The notes: generated from the letters alone by a model not told the origin. A stretch of 64,000 nucleotides of DNA from Actinomadura nitritigenes (GCF_017573545.1 NZ_JAGEOK010000020.1:1-64000), one strand, 5' to 3'. Positions 43,987 to 52,563 are shown, counted from the first letter of the stretch. Numbers and translations: made by a program.

Positions 43987-44004
43987 CCCCTGACCCGTCA
44001 GGGG
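43987..44004. terminator. Short hairpin between the flavoprotein gene and cobS
   Basis: CCCCTGA / TCAGGGG with a CCCG loop. It overlaps the cobS stop and lies 14 bp after the flavoprotein stop, between convergent genes. Confidence 0.5.
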
Positions 44005-44765
44005 AGCGCGGCCAGGGCCAGCAGGGCGGCGGTCGCGGCGATCTCCACCAGCGCGCCGAAGACGTCGCCGGTGACGCCGCCGAGCCGCCGGACGGCGTGC
44101 CGGAGCATCAGCAGCGCGGCCGCCAGGCCGACCACCACCGCCGCGAGCCCGTGCAGGGCGCCGCCGAGGCCGCCGGACGCCGCTCCGGCGGCCCCGGCGG
44201 CGGCCAGGACCGCGACGGTCGCGACGAGCGCGCCGCGCGCCGGGACCGTCCCCGCGACCAGCGCGCCCAGCCCGCCCGGGCGGGCCGCCGGAACCCCCTC
44301 CCGGCACGCCCACGGCAGCGCCAGCCGGCCCGTCACGCCGGCGATCAGCGTGGCGACGGCGGCGTGCGGCGCCGACGCCAGCGCCGCGACCTGGGCCAGC
44401 ACGACGAGCAGCAGCGTCACGACGCCGAACGGGCCGATGTCCGACCGCTTCATGATCGCGAGCGCGTCCCCGGCGGGCCGCCCGCTGCCCAGGCCGTCCG
44501 CGAGGTCGGCGAGGCCGTCCAGGTGCAGCGCCCGGGTGAGCACCGCCGCCGCGCCCACCGCGAGCGCGGCGGCGAGCAGCCCGGACAGGTCCAGCGCGTC
44601 GCCCAGCAGCAGCACCAGCGCGGCGGCGCCGCCGGTGAGCAGCCCGACGAGCGGCGCCGCCAGCATCGCGGCCCGGCCCGTGTCCCGGTTCACCTCGGGC
44701 GTCCGCAGCGGAACGATCGTGAGCAGCGTCACCGCCAGCCGCGCCCCGGCCCAGGCGCCCCTCAC
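43998..44765 (-). CDS. cobS: Adenosylcobinamide-GDP ribazoletransferase (cobalamin synthase)
   Basis: A 255-residue membrane enzyme with about six helices that joins adenosylcobinamide-GDP and alpha-ribazole phosphate in the last step of cobalamin assembly. GRAAMLAAPLVGLLTGG and the HLDGLADLADGLGSGRPAG segment with acidic residues (Mg2+ site), then IMKRSDIGPFGVV, match CobS/CobV. Its GTG start overlaps the cobU stop (GTGA), so it is the second gene of a two-gene unit. The protein sits in the membrane. Confidence 0.94.
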   Translation of the reverse strand: MRGAWAGARLAVTLLTIVPLRTPEVNRDTGRAAMLAAPLVGLLTGGAAALVLLLGDALDLSGLLAAALAVGAAAVLTRALHLDGLADLADGLGSGRPAGDALAIMKRSDIGPFGVVTLLLVVLAQVAALASAPHAAVATLIAGVTGRLALPWACREGVPAARPGGLGALVAGTVPARGALVATVAVLAAAGAAGAASGGLGGALHGLAAVVVGLAAALLMLRHAVRRLGGVTGDVFGALVEIAATAALLALAALP

Positions 44766-45706
44766 GGCAGCTCCAGGACGCGGCCCGCCACCACCAGCGC
44801 CGCCTCCTCCGACTCGGCGGCGAGCCGCTGGTTCACCAGCCCGAGCATGTCGCGGAACGCCCGCCCGGACGGGGTCGCGGGCACCAGCGACAGCCCGACC
44901 TCGTCGGACACCGCGACCACCCGGGCCGCGGTGCCGCGCCACGCCTCGACCACCGCGTCCAGGGCCGGCAGCACCCGCCGCGGGTCGTCCCACGCGCCCG
45001 CCTCGTCCATCGCCGCCGCCAGCCACGTCCCGATCCCGTCCACCAGGACGGCCCCGGACGCCGACGCCAGCACGCCCGCCAGGTCGGTCGTCTCCGCCGT
45101 CCGCCACCAGGCCGGACGGCGCCGCCGGTGCGCCTCGACCCGCGCGCCCCACTCCGGATCGTCGTCGCGGACCGGGCCGGTCGCCACGTAGAGGACGTCG
45201 GGGGAGCCCGCGAGCCGCAGCTCGGCCTCCGCCGACTTGCCCGACCGCGACCCGCCGAGCAGCAGCGTCCGGAACGGGCCGTCCTGCGGCCGCGCCCAGA
45301 ACGCCGTCCGCCGCGCCAGCTCCGCCGGCGACGGCATCCGGTGGTCCACGTGGACGGCCATGACGCGCGTATCGGCCGTCACCGCGCCGATGCGGCGCAG
45401 GTGGCCGAGATGCTCGGGCGAGCCCGCCAGGTCGAGCAGGACGGCGTCGTAGCGCGCGTCCGGCACGGGCTCCGGCCGCGCGCCCGGCCCGGACGCCATC
45501 AGGACCCGCCCTCCGCCGGGGGCCCGCACGTCGAGCCCGCCGGGGACCCGCGTGCGGGGGAGGTCCTCGGCCGGGACGCCGTCGAGGAGCACGGTGGCCG
45601 GCTCATGCCGCACCCCGGCGGCCCGGAGCCGCCCGCAGGACGCGCAGCGGCAGCCGTCACCAGGCCAGCCGCCCGGCGCGGCGATACCGCGGAGTTCGAT
45701 GTCCAT
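44762..45706 (-). CDS. cobU: Bifunctional adenosylcobinamide kinase/guanylyltransferase with N-terminal extension
   Basis: A 314-residue protein. The C-terminal ~170 residues are CobU/CobP: P-loop LLLGGSRSGKSAEAEL, then VATGPVRDDDPEWGARVEAHRRRRP, VLVDGIGTWLAAAM and VVAVSDEVGLSLVP. They phosphorylate adenosylcobinamide and attach GMP. The first ~140 residues are extra. They include GGWPGDGCRCASCGRLRAAG (two closely spaced Cys pairs, as in PhnP-like metallo-beta-lactamase folds) and RYDAVLLDLAGSPEHLGHLR, but no HxHxDH zinc motif is present; an ancestral MBL-like domain has probably decayed. ATG 45706 starts a two-gene unit with cobS. Confidence 0.92.
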   Translation of the reverse strand: MDIELRGIAAPGGWPGDGCRCASCGRLRAAGVRHEPATVLLDGVPAEDLPRTRVPGGLDVRAPGGGRVLMASGPGARPEPVPDARYDAVLLDLAGSPEHLGHLRRIGAVTADTRVMAVHVDHRMPSPAELARRTAFWARPQDGPFRTLLLGGSRSGKSAEAELRLAGSPDVLYVATGPVRDDDPEWGARVEAHRRRRPAWWRTAETTDLAGVLASASGAVLVDGIGTWLAAAMDEAGAWDDPRRVLPALDAVVEAWRGTAARVVAVSDEVGLSLVPATPSGRAFRDMLGLVNQRLAAESEEAALVVAGRVLELP

Positions 45707-45785
45707 AACGGTCCGAAACTCTACGGGCCCACCTGGATACGCTCACCTGGAAGGATCACGACCTCCCGGCAGAAGGAGACCCCCG

Positions 45786-46694
45786 GTGGGCAACCCCCCG
45801 ACCCCGCCCTGGCCGGACCAGGGGCCGCAGCCGCCCTACGGCCCCCCTCCCGTGCCGCCGAACGGCCCCGCGCCCGTGCCCCCGGGCGCCCCGCCGGCGC
45901 CGCCGATCACCGTGCCCCCGCCCGGCGGGCGGCCCTGGCAGCCCGGCCCGCCGCCCCCGCCGCGCCGCGGCCCGGGCCTGCTGATCGCCCTGATCGGCGG
46001 CGGTCTCGTGCTCGTTCTCGTCGCGGTCGCCGCCGTCGTCCTGCTCACCCGAGGCGGCGGCAAGGACGGCGGGGACCGCGCCGACGGCGGCTCGGACGGG
46101 ACGGGCTACCAGACCGGGCGGATCGCCGGCGGCGCGGAGGCGCTCCCGAACCCCGACGGCAGCCTCACCATGGCCAGGCCGGGCGTCACGTCCCCGGTCG
46201 TCGACATCTACGAGGACTTCTCCTGCCCGCCCTGCGGCAACTTCGACCGCACCAACGACCCGATGCTCAAGCAGGTCGCCGTGGCGGGCGAGGCGAAGGT
46301 CGTCTTCCACCCGATGGTCATCTTCGGCGCGGGCACCGAACCGCAGCACGGCAACTCGACGCGCGCCGCGTCCGCGCTGCGGTGCGTCCGCGAGGGCGCG
46401 CGCTGGCTGTCCTACCAGGACGCCCTCTACGCGCACCAGCCGTCCGAGAGCAGCGAGGGGTACGCGACCTCCGACCTGCTCGCCTGGGCCGCGCCCCTCG
46501 GGCTCACCGGCGACGACTTCAGGAACTGCGTCACCGGGCAGCGGTACGCCTCCGACGTCGGCCGGGTCAGCCAGTCCTACATCTCGTCCGGCGTCCAGGG
46601 GACCCCGTCCGTGCGGGTGAACGGCAGGCTGCTCGCCTCGTCCGACACCCAGACGCCGGACGCCCTGCGGCGCGCCATCGAGGCCGCGTCCTGA
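45786..46694 (+). CDS. Membrane-anchored DsbA-like thioredoxin-fold protein
   Basis: A 302-residue protein. Residues 1-61 are extremely Pro-rich (PPxPP runs), one helix follows at about 64-87, and the exported part holds a DsbA/DSBA-like thioredoxin domain from about 110. The redox motif is C147-P-P-C150 in IYEDFSCPPCGNF. SSGVQGTPSVRVNGRLL holds the cis-proline loop. A single N-terminal anchor makes it an extracytoplasmic oxidoreductase or isomerase. GTG 45786 follows AAGGAG. Divergent from cobU. Confidence 0.9.
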   Translation: MGNPPTPPWPDQGPQPPYGPPPVPPNGPAPVPPGAPPAPPITVPPPGGRPWQPGPPPPPRRGPGLLIALIGGGLVLVLVAVAAVVLLTRGGGKDGGDRADGGSDGTGYQTGRIAGGAEALPNPDGSLTMARPGVTSPVVDIYEDFSCPPCGNFDRTNDPMLKQVAVAGEAKVVFHPMVIFGAGTEPQHGNSTRAASALRCVREGARWLSYQDALYAHQPSESSEGYATSDLLAWAAPLGLTGDDFRNCVTGQRYASDVGRVSQSYISSGVQGTPSVRVNGRLLASSDTQTPDALRRAIEAAS

Positions 46695-46737
46695 CCGGAA
46701 CGGCTAGTCTCACCCGCGACGAGGGAGGTCGAGCGCG

Positions 46738-46935
46738 ATGGCGTGGAGCTGGCGTTTGGAGAAGGCCGACGGCCGGACGGTCGGCACGTCCGAGGAGACC
46801 TTCACCACCCAGTCGGACGCGGAGAGCTGGCTGGGCGAGAACTGGCGGAGCCTGCGCGCCGGCGAGGTCGACAAGGTGACGCTGCTGGACGGCGAGACCG
46901 TCGTCTACGAGATGAGCCTGCAAGACCCGGAGTGA
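46738..46935 (+). CDS. Small conserved actinobacterial protein
   Basis: A 65-residue cytosolic protein with pattern WSWRLEKADG, EETFTTQSDAESWLGENWRSL and KVTLLDGETVVYEMSL: two beta strands, a helix, two strands. This small protein is widespread in actinomycetes without assigned function. It begins at ATG 46738 with GAGGGAGG upstream and ends just before a strong terminator. It lies 43 bp after the DsbA-like gene on the same strand. Confidence 0.8.
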   Translation: MAWSWRLEKADGRTVGTSEETFTTQSDAESWLGENWRSLRAGEVDKVTLLDGETVVYEMSLQDPE

Positions 46936-46973
46936 CGTGGGACGGCCCGCCGGGGCGGAAGGGCCCGCACCGA

Positions 46974-47015
46974 GCGGAAGGGGCCGCGGGACGGGCGTCC
47001 CGCGGCCCCTTCCGC
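46974..47015. terminator. Strong bidirectional terminator
   Basis: A perfect 19-bp stem (GCGGAAGGGGCCGCGGGAC with its complement at 46997-47015) and a GGGC loop, between the convergent small gene and aldo-keto reductase gene. Confidence 0.9.
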
Positions 47016-47033
47016 CGTCCGGCGCGCCTCAGC

Positions 47034-48035
47034 TCACGGGCGGGTGCGCGGGCTGACGGTCTTGGACGCGTCGCGGATCACCGCGTCGCCGAGCACGTCG
47101 TCGATGCGCTTCAGCACGTCGGCGTCCAGCTTCACCCCGGCCGCCTTCACGTTGTCCGCGACCTGTTCCGGACGCGACGCGCCGACGATCGCCGCCGACA
47201 CGTTCGGGTTCTGCAGCGTCCACGCGATCGCCAGCTGCGCCATCGACAGCCCGAGGTCGTCGGCGATCGGCTTCAGGTTCTGCACGCGGGTCAGCAGGTC
47301 GTCGTTCAGGTAGCGCTTGATCATGTCGGCGCCGCCCTTGTCGTCGGTGGCGCGCGACCCCTCCGGCAGCGCCTGCCCCGGCTTGTACTTGCCGGTCAGC
47401 ACGCCCTGCGCGATCGGCGACCAGACGATCTGGCCGATCCCCTCGCGCTCGGACAGCGGGACGACCTCCTCCTCGATGACCCGCCACAGCATCGAGTACT
47501 GCGGCTGGCTCGACACGATCCGGTCGAACCCCATCTCGTCGGCGATCTTCAGGGCGCGCTCGATCTCCTCCGCGCGCCACTCCGACACGCCGACGTACAG
47601 CACCTTGCCCTGCCGGACGAGGTCGTCGAACGCGCGGAGGGTCTCCTCCAGCGGCGTCTCGTAGTCGAACCGGTGGGCCTGGTAGAGGTCCACGTAGTCG
47701 GTGCCGAGGCGGCGCAGCGAGCCGTTGATCGACTCCATGATGTGCTTGCGGGACAGGCCCCGGTCGTTCACGCCGGGCCCGGTGGGCCAGTAGACCTTCG
47801 TGAAGATCTCCAGCCCCTCGCGGCGCTGCCCCTTCAGGGCGCGTCCGAGGACCTCCTCGGCGCGCGTCCCGGCGTAGACGTCCGCGGTGTCGAAGGTGGT
47901 GATCCCCTCGTCGAGGGCCGCGCGCACGCACGCGCGCGCCGCGTCCTCCTCGACCTGGGAGCCGTGGGTGAGCCAGTTGCCGTACGCGATCTCGCTGATC
48001 TTCAGACCGCTCCGGCCCAGGTATCGGAACTCCAT
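47034..48035 (-). CDS. Aldo/keto reductase
   Basis: A 333-residue TIM-barrel NADPH oxidoreductase of the AKR potassium-channel-beta/YghZ-like branch. MEFRYLGRSGLKIS start, DTADVYAGTRAEEVLGRAL (catalytic Asp and Tyr), FTKVYWP (Lys), DLYQAHRFDYETP (His) are all present, then QPQYSMLWRVIEEEVVPLSE and SPIAQGVLTGKYKPG. It would reduce aldehydes or ketones; the natural substrate is unknown. ATG 48035 used; a GTG two codons upstream is also in frame. Confidence 0.92.
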   Translation of the reverse strand: MEFRYLGRSGLKISEIAYGNWLTHGSQVEEDAARACVRAALDEGITTFDTADVYAGTRAEEVLGRALKGQRREGLEIFTKVYWPTGPGVNDRGLSRKHIMESINGSLRRLGTDYVDLYQAHRFDYETPLEETLRAFDDLVRQGKVLYVGVSEWRAEEIERALKIADEMGFDRIVSSQPQYSMLWRVIEEEVVPLSEREGIGQIVWSPIAQGVLTGKYKPGQALPEGSRATDDKGGADMIKRYLNDDLLTRVQNLKPIADDLGLSMAQLAIAWTLQNPNVSAAIVGASRPEQVADNVKAAGVKLDADVLKRIDDVLGDAVIRDASKTVSPRTRP

Positions 48036-48131
48036 GCCCACGACCCTAGCCCCGCGGAGATCACCGCCGGTCCCGGCGGGTGCGCCGCCGGCGGAACGTT
48101 CCCGGCGCGGAGAGGCGCCGGGGGCGTCGCG

Positions 48132-48713
48132 TCAGACCTTGTCCTTCTCGCCGATCTTCACCTGCGGGCCGGGCATCCGCAGCCGGCGGATCTGCATCGC
48201 GCGCATCGCCGCGTAGAGCCCGACGCCCTTGGTGTCCTCGTCCGGGTGCCGCTCGGCGGCGAGCTTCTTGACGCCCCGGCTCAGCATCAGGCCCTCGCCG
48301 AACACCACGATCAGCAGCAGCGGCGGCGCGAACAGCACCAGCAGCTTGGCCGCCGGGATCGGCAGCAGGCTCAGCAGCACGATCGCGAACATCCCGTACA
48401 TGAGGTACGAGCCGACGGTGCGGCGCGCGTCCACGTAGTTGCGGGCGAGCCGCCGGACCGGCCCCTTGTCCCGTTTGAGGAGGTACTTCTCGTCCCCGCG
48501 GGCCATGCCGGCGCGGGCGCGCTCGCGCTCGGTCGCCTGCCGCTCCCGCACCTTCTTGTACGCCTCCTTGCGCGTGGAGGGCGCGGTGATCGGCTGGCGG
48601 CGGCGCTTCTCGGCCTCGCTCCGCTTCGGCGTGGGCCGCCCCTTGCCTCCCGGCTTCGGCGTTACTACCTGAGGAGGATTCGGCGGGGCTTCCGGGGTAC
48701 GACGCTTGAACAC
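48132..48713 (-). CDS. DUF3043 domain-containing membrane protein
   Basis: A 193-residue actinobacterial protein. A basic N-terminal half (KGRPTPKRSEAEKRRRQP, KKVRERQATERERARAGMAR) precedes two adjacent helices (about 115-160: SYLMYGMFAIVLLSLLPIP, LLVLFAPPLLLIVVFG), then a basic cytosolic end. That matches DUF3043. Function unknown. GTG 48713. It is divergent from pspA, 131 bp away, and downstream of nothing on its strand. Confidence 0.88.
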   Translation of the reverse strand: MFKRRTPEAPPNPPQVVTPKPGGKGRPTPKRSEAEKRRRQPITAPSTRKEAYKKVRERQATERERARAGMARGDEKYLLKRDKGPVRRLARNYVDARRTVGSYLMYGMFAIVLLSLLPIPAAKLLVLFAPPLLLIVVFGEGLMLSRGVKKLAAERHPDEDTKGVGLYAAMRAMQIRRLRMPGPQVKIGEKDKV

Positions 48714-48844
48714 GGGGTCAGCCTACCGGCTGCGAACATCGTGGCTGCCTCGCGCGTTAACGCGTAGGGTGATAAGAACCCCAGCAGTGGTCATTGAGCC
48801 CAGTATGCGACTGAGGCACAGCACGAAGGGACCGGCGCCGCGCG

Positions 48845-49651
48845 ATGAGCGTGATGAAAAGAATGTCGATGATCTTCAAGGCCAAGGCCAACAAGGCCCT
48901 GGACCGGGCTGAGGATCCTCGCGAGACGCTCGACTACTCCTACCAGCGCCAGCTGGAGATGCTGCAGAAGGTCCGTCGGGGGGTCGCCGACGTCGCCACC
49001 TCGCGCAAGCGTCTCGAGCTGCAGATCAACCAGCTCGAGCAGCAGCAGAACAAGCTGACGGACCAGGGCAAGAAGGCGCTGCAGGTGGGCCGCGAGGACC
49101 TCGCCCGCGAGGCGCTGACCCGCCGGTCCGGGCTGGACTCCCAGCTGAACGACCTGCGCGCGCAGTACCAGCAGCTGCAGGGCGAGGAGGAGAAGCTCAC
49201 GCTCGCCTCCCAGCGGCTGCAGGCCAAGGTCGACTCCTTCCGCACCCGCAAGGAGACGATCAAGGCGACGTACACCGCCGCCGAGGCGCAGACCAAGATC
49301 AACGAGGCCTTCTCCGGCATCTCCGAGGAGATGGGCGACGTCGGCCTGGCGATCCAGCGCGCCGAGGAGAAGACCGAGAACATGAAGGCGCGCGCCGGCG
49401 CCATCGACGAGCTGCTCGCCTCCGGCGCGCTCGAGGACTTCTCCGGCCCCCGCGACGACATCCAGGCGGAGCTCGACCGGATGGGCTCCGGCCCCGGCGT
49501 CGACCTCGAGCTGGAGCGCCTGAAGGCCGAACTCGGCCAGGGCCCGGCGCCCAAGGAGCTGAACCAGGGCTCGCCCACGGCGCAGCCCCAGCAGCAGCAC
49601 GACACCCCGCAGCAGGCCCCGTGGCCGCAGCAGCCCGGGGGTGCGCAGTGA
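48845..49651 (+). CDS. pspA: PspA/IM30 family phage-shock protein
   Basis: A 268-residue membrane-associated ESCRT-III-like protein. It begins with a basic amphipathic helix (MKRMSMIFKAKANKAL) and continues as long coiled-coil helices (DYSYQRQLEMLQKVRRGVAD, QQNKLTDQGKKALQVGREDL, EEKLTLASQRLQAKVDSF). The C-terminal ~35 residues are Gln/Pro-rich and non-conserved. PspA proteins stabilise the membrane under stress. It is first in a unit with pspAA (4-nt overlap), htpX and pspAB, a known actinobacterial Psp arrangement. Confidence 0.93.
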   Translation: MSVMKRMSMIFKAKANKALDRAEDPRETLDYSYQRQLEMLQKVRRGVADVATSRKRLELQINQLEQQQNKLTDQGKKALQVGREDLAREALTRRSGLDSQLNDLRAQYQQLQGEEEKLTLASQRLQAKVDSFRTRKETIKATYTAAEAQTKINEAFSGISEEMGDVGLAIQRAEEKTENMKARAGAIDELLASGALEDFSGPRDDIQAELDRMGSGPGVDLELERLKAELGQGPAPKELNQGSPTAQPQQQHDTPQQAPWPQQPGGAQ

Positions 49652-49926
49652 TCGTCCGCCTCATGGGCGAGGGGCAGCTGGACGTCGCCGACGGCGACCT
49701 GGCCGAGCTCAACACCCTCGACGGCGAGCTCGAGTCGGCCATCGAGGCCGGCGACGAGACGGCGTTCCGCACCGCGCTGCACGCCCTGCTGGAGAGCGTG
49801 CGCAAGGTCGGCAAGCCGCTGCCGGCCGACAGCCTGGCGCCGTCCGAGCTCATCCTGCCGCCGGCGGACGCGGCGATCGACGAGGTGCGCGCCATGCTCG
49901 GCGACGAGGGGCTGATCCCGGACTAG
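49648..49926 (+). CDS. pspAA: PspA-associated protein PspAA
   Basis: A 92-residue protein, start GTG 49648 overlapping the pspA stop. VRLMGEGQLDVADGDLAELN and LESAIEAGDETAFRTALHAL match the PspAA domain, which occurs next to PspA in actinobacteria and archaea. The C-terminal SELILPPADAAIDEVRAM is typical. It presumably binds or tunes PspA; the mechanism is not established. A strong hairpin follows 2 bp after its stop. Confidence 0.85.
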   Translation: MIVRLMGEGQLDVADGDLAELNTLDGELESAIEAGDETAFRTALHALLESVRKVGKPLPADSLAPSELILPPADAAIDEVRAMLGDEGLIPD

Positions 49927-49928
49927 AT

Positions 49929-49956
49929 CCCTGGCCGCCCGGCGGGGCGGCCAGGG
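49929..49956 (+). terminator. Hairpin after pspAA
   Basis: A 12-bp perfect stem (CCCTGGCCGCCC with its complement) and GGCG loop, directly after the pspAA stop. It would attenuate read-through into htpX, which begins 113 bp later. Confidence 0.7.
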
Positions 49957-49961
49957 GCCGG

Positions 49962-49977
49962 TCGTCCTCCAGGACGA
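49962..49977. promoter_or_regulatory. Palindrome upstream of htpX
   Basis: TCGTCCT-CC-AGGACGA is a perfect 7-bp inverted repeat with 2-nt spacer, 92 bp upstream of the htpX ATG. A near copy occurs upstream of erpA at 53936-53951. Possible operator; no regulator is assigned. Confidence 0.35.
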
Positions 49978-50068
49978 TTCGCGCGGGACTCCGGCGGTGC
50001 CTGGCACAAAAACCGGGGCTCGCGCGTTCTCACAAGTGAATCGGGGAAAGAAAACTGGGGGTTGCCGG

Positions 50069-50986
50069 ATGGCCTCGACGCGTTACGCCTCCGACCGGGG
50101 GCTGACGTCACGCATGCTCGTGACCATGTTCCTGCTGGGACTGGTCTACGTCGTCTTCGTGACGGCCTTCTTCGTGATCGCTCCGAAGTTCGGGGTGGTC
50201 GCTCTCGTCATCGCGCTCGCGTTCTTGTTCGCGCAGTACTTCTTCTCCGACAAGCTGACGATGTTCGCCATGCACGGCCGGGAGGTCTCGCCGGAGGAGG
50301 CGCCCGAGCTGCACGGCGTGATCGACCGCATCTGCGCCATGTCGGACGCGCCGAAGCCGCGCGTCGCCGTCGCCGACACCGACGTGCCGAACGCGTTCGC
50401 GACCGGCCGCAACCAGAAGAAGGCCGTGGTCTGCGTGACCACCGGGCTGCTGCGCAGGCTCGACCCGGTCGAGCTGGAGGGCGTGCTCGCCCACGAGATG
50501 GCGCACGTCGCGCACAAGGACGTCGCGGTCATGACGATCGCCTCGTTCCTCGGCATCTGCGCCGGCCTCATCACCCGCTTCGGCCTGGAGTGGGGCCTGT
50601 GGGGCGGCTTCAACCGCCGCGACAACGACCAGAACACCGGCCTGATCCTGCTCGCCGTGGTCGCGGTGAGCGCCGTGGCCTACGCGGTCAGCTTCCTGCT
50701 CACCCGGGCGCTGTCGCGCTACCGGGAGCTGTCGGCCGACCGGGCCGCCGCGCTGCTGACCGGCCGCCCGTCCGCGCTGGCGAGCGCGCTGACCAAGGTG
50801 TCCGGGGAGATCGCCCGGATCCCGACCAACGACCTGCGCTCGGCGCAGGCGTTCAACGCCTTCTTCTTCGCCCCGGCGTTCGGCAAGGGCTTCACGATCT
50901 CGCACCTGTTCTCGACGCACCCGTCGCTCGACAAGCGGCTCGCGCAGCTGTCGAAGATCTCCGACCAGCTCAGCAGGGGAGTCTGA
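50069..50986 (+). CDS. htpX: HtpX-like M48 membrane zinc metalloprotease
   Basis: A 305-residue protease with two N-terminal helices (MLVTMFLLGLVYVVFVTAFF, VVALVIALAFLFAQYFF) and two more near residues 160 and 200. The zinc site is H142-E143-x2-H146 (LAHEMAHVAHKD), with E in SRYRELSADRAAA as likely third ligand. It degrades damaged membrane proteins. ATG 50069 is chosen over upstream codons for the normal N-terminus MASTRYASDRGLTSRM. Between pspAA and pspAB, it links membrane proteolysis with phage-shock response. Confidence 0.93.
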   Translation: MASTRYASDRGLTSRMLVTMFLLGLVYVVFVTAFFVIAPKFGVVALVIALAFLFAQYFFSDKLTMFAMHGREVSPEEAPELHGVIDRICAMSDAPKPRVAVADTDVPNAFATGRNQKKAVVCVTTGLLRRLDPVELEGVLAHEMAHVAHKDVAVMTIASFLGICAGLITRFGLEWGLWGGFNRRDNDQNTGLILLAVVAVSAVAYAVSFLLTRALSRYRELSADRAAALLTGRPSALASALTKVSGEIARIPTNDLRSAQAFNAFFFAPAFGKGFTISHLFSTHPSLDKRLAQLSKISDQLSRGV

Positions 50987-50989
50987 CCC

Positions 50990-51559
50990 GTGGGTTTCCT
51001 GGACACGCTGCTCGGCCGGTCCAAGCCGGTCAAGCCGGACCTCGACCAGCTCTTCGGGCTGTCCACGGCGGCGATCACACTGGAGGCCGCGACCGGGTTC
51101 AAGCCGACCGGGCTCGGCTCGGTCTGCTTCCGGGCGGCCGAGGGCGGCGCGTTCGCGCGGCTCCAGGCCGACGTCCAGGAGTTGCTCGACGCCGACGAGG
51201 GGCCGAAGGTCGAGATCAGCACCGACTCCTACGGGTACACGTGGCTGCTGGCGACGCACCCGCCGGAGGAGCTGCCCGACCTGGTCACCGACCTGCACGC
51301 GGTGAACTCCACGCTGGAGTCGGGCGGGTTCGGCCCGCACCTGCTGTGCTCGCTCGCCGGCTTCCGCGGCCCGGAGGGGCAGCGGCTCGCGCTGGTCTAC
51401 CTGTACAAGCGCGGCACCTTCTACCCGTTCGCGCCGCTGCCCGGCGACAAGCGGGACAACGCCCTGGAGCTGCAGGTGCGCGGCGCGGTCGGCGCCGACC
51501 TGCCGTTCGAGGCGGACCTCGGCCGCTGGTTCCCGGTGTGGGGCGCCCCCGGCCTGTGA
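50990..51559 (+). CDS. pspAB: PspA-associated protein PspAB
   Basis: A 189-residue protein with start GTG 50990, 3 bp after the htpX stop. MGFLDTLLGRSKPVKPDLDQ and LQADVQELLDADEGPKVEIS, then GYTWLLATHPPEELPDLVTD and ALVYLYKRGTFYPFAP match the PspAB family found with PspA-HtpX in actinobacteria. No catalytic motif is evident. Role inferred as accessory in the Psp membrane-stress system. Confidence 0.85.
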   Translation: MGFLDTLLGRSKPVKPDLDQLFGLSTAAITLEAATGFKPTGLGSVCFRAAEGGAFARLQADVQELLDADEGPKVEISTDSYGYTWLLATHPPEELPDLVTDLHAVNSTLESGGFGPHLLCSLAGFRGPEGQRLALVYLYKRGTFYPFAPLPGDKRDNALELQVRGAVGADLPFEADLGRWFPVWGAPGL

Positions 51560-51662
51560 CGGGCCGCCCCCGCGCACTCCGGTCCGGGACGCTCTGATCT
51601 GTGGGCTGATGCGGGGTATGTCTGTGATCGAACGTCCACGGTCGGCTCATGCGGGAGGCGTA

Positions 51663-52454
51663 ATGACCGGACGTCCCTGGGACCACGCCCGCCACTGCGA
51701 CGCGCTGGAGGCGGAGGCCGCCGCGTTCGCCGAGATCGCCGCGGGCGCCGACCTCGAGGAGCCCGTGCCGTCCTGCCCCGGCTGGTCCGTCGCCGAGCTG
51801 GTCCGCCATCTCGGCGCCATGCACCGGTGGGCGGGCGGCACCGTCCGGGTGGGTGCCCCGCGCCGGCTCAGCCTGCGCGAGCTGGGCGTCTCGTTCCCGG
51901 TGGTGCCGGGCGACCACCTGCCCTGGTACACCGAGGGCGCCGGACGGCTCCTGGAGATCCTGCGGGCGGCCGACCCGGACGCCCCCGTGTGGGCGTGGGG
52001 CGTCGACCAGCACGTCCGCTTCTGGTCCCGGCGGATGCTGTTCGAGACCGCCGTGCACCGCGCCGACCTGGAGATCGCCTGCGGCCGGACGCCCGCCGTC
52101 GCCCCCGACACGGCCGCCGACGGGATGGACGAGCTGCTGGAGAACCTGGAGCGGGCCGCCGCGTTCGCGCCGAAGGTGGAGAACCTGCGCGGCGACGGCG
52201 AGGTGCTGGCGTTCGAGGCCGCCGACCTCGGCTCCCGCTGGCTGTTCCGCCTCCTGCCGGACCGCTTCGAGTGGAGCCGCCACGACGCCCCGGACGGACC
52301 CGGCGAGCCCGGCGCCGCCGACGCGACCGTCCGCGGCGCTGCCTCGGACGTCTTCCTGTTCCTGTGGGGCCGCCGCAAGCTCGGCGACTCCGCCCTGGAG
52401 TTCTCCGGCAACGACGACCTGCTCGTCCACTGGGTCGAAAACTCTGCGATCTGA
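51663..52454 (+). CDS. Maleylpyruvate isomerase-family mycothiol-dependent enzyme
   Basis: A 263-residue DinB-like four-helix protein. The N-terminal domain starts with DHARHCDALEAEAAAFAEIA and has CPGWSVAELVRHLGAMHRW (first metal His in the HLG motif), then RRMLFETAVHRADLEIACG supplying further ligands; the C-terminal ~90 residues match the MDMPI C domain. Such enzymes use a metal and mycothiol to isomerise or conjugate. Start ATG 51663 after GGAGG. Substrate unknown. It is convergent with nadA, with a terminator between. Confidence 0.9.
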   Translation: MTGRPWDHARHCDALEAEAAAFAEIAAGADLEEPVPSCPGWSVAELVRHLGAMHRWAGGTVRVGAPRRLSLRELGVSFPVVPGDHLPWYTEGAGRLLEILRAADPDAPVWAWGVDQHVRFWSRRMLFETAVHRADLEIACGRTPAVAPDTAADGMDELLENLERAAAFAPKVENLRGDGEVLAFEAADLGSRWLFRLLPDRFEWSRHDAPDGPGEPGAADATVRGAASDVFLFLWGRRKLGDSALEFSGNDDLLVHWVENSAI

Positions 52455-52496
52455 CCGGGGCAAGGCCGCGGCCATCGCGCGAGCGCGCTATCTGAC

Positions 52497-52530
52497 CGGC
52501 GGGGCGACGCCGGAGGCGAGCCCCGCCGGG
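52497..52530. repeat. GC-rich inverted repeat between convergent genes
   Basis: CCGGCGGGGC / GCCCCGCCGG, 10 bp arms with a 14-nt loop. It lies in the 154-bp space between the mycothiol-enzyme stop and the nadA stop, beside a second hairpin at 52564-52606. Repeats of this kind are spread through actinomycete intergenic regions. Confidence 0.55.
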
Positions 52531-52563
52531 AAGCTCGCGAAGCGAGGTCGCGCTCGCCCAAGC

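Noticed and set aside
45707..45785. Cobalamin riboswitch upstream of cobU
   Set aside because: The space is only 79 bp and no B12-box-like sequence was seen; the spacer also serves the divergent thioredoxin-like gene.
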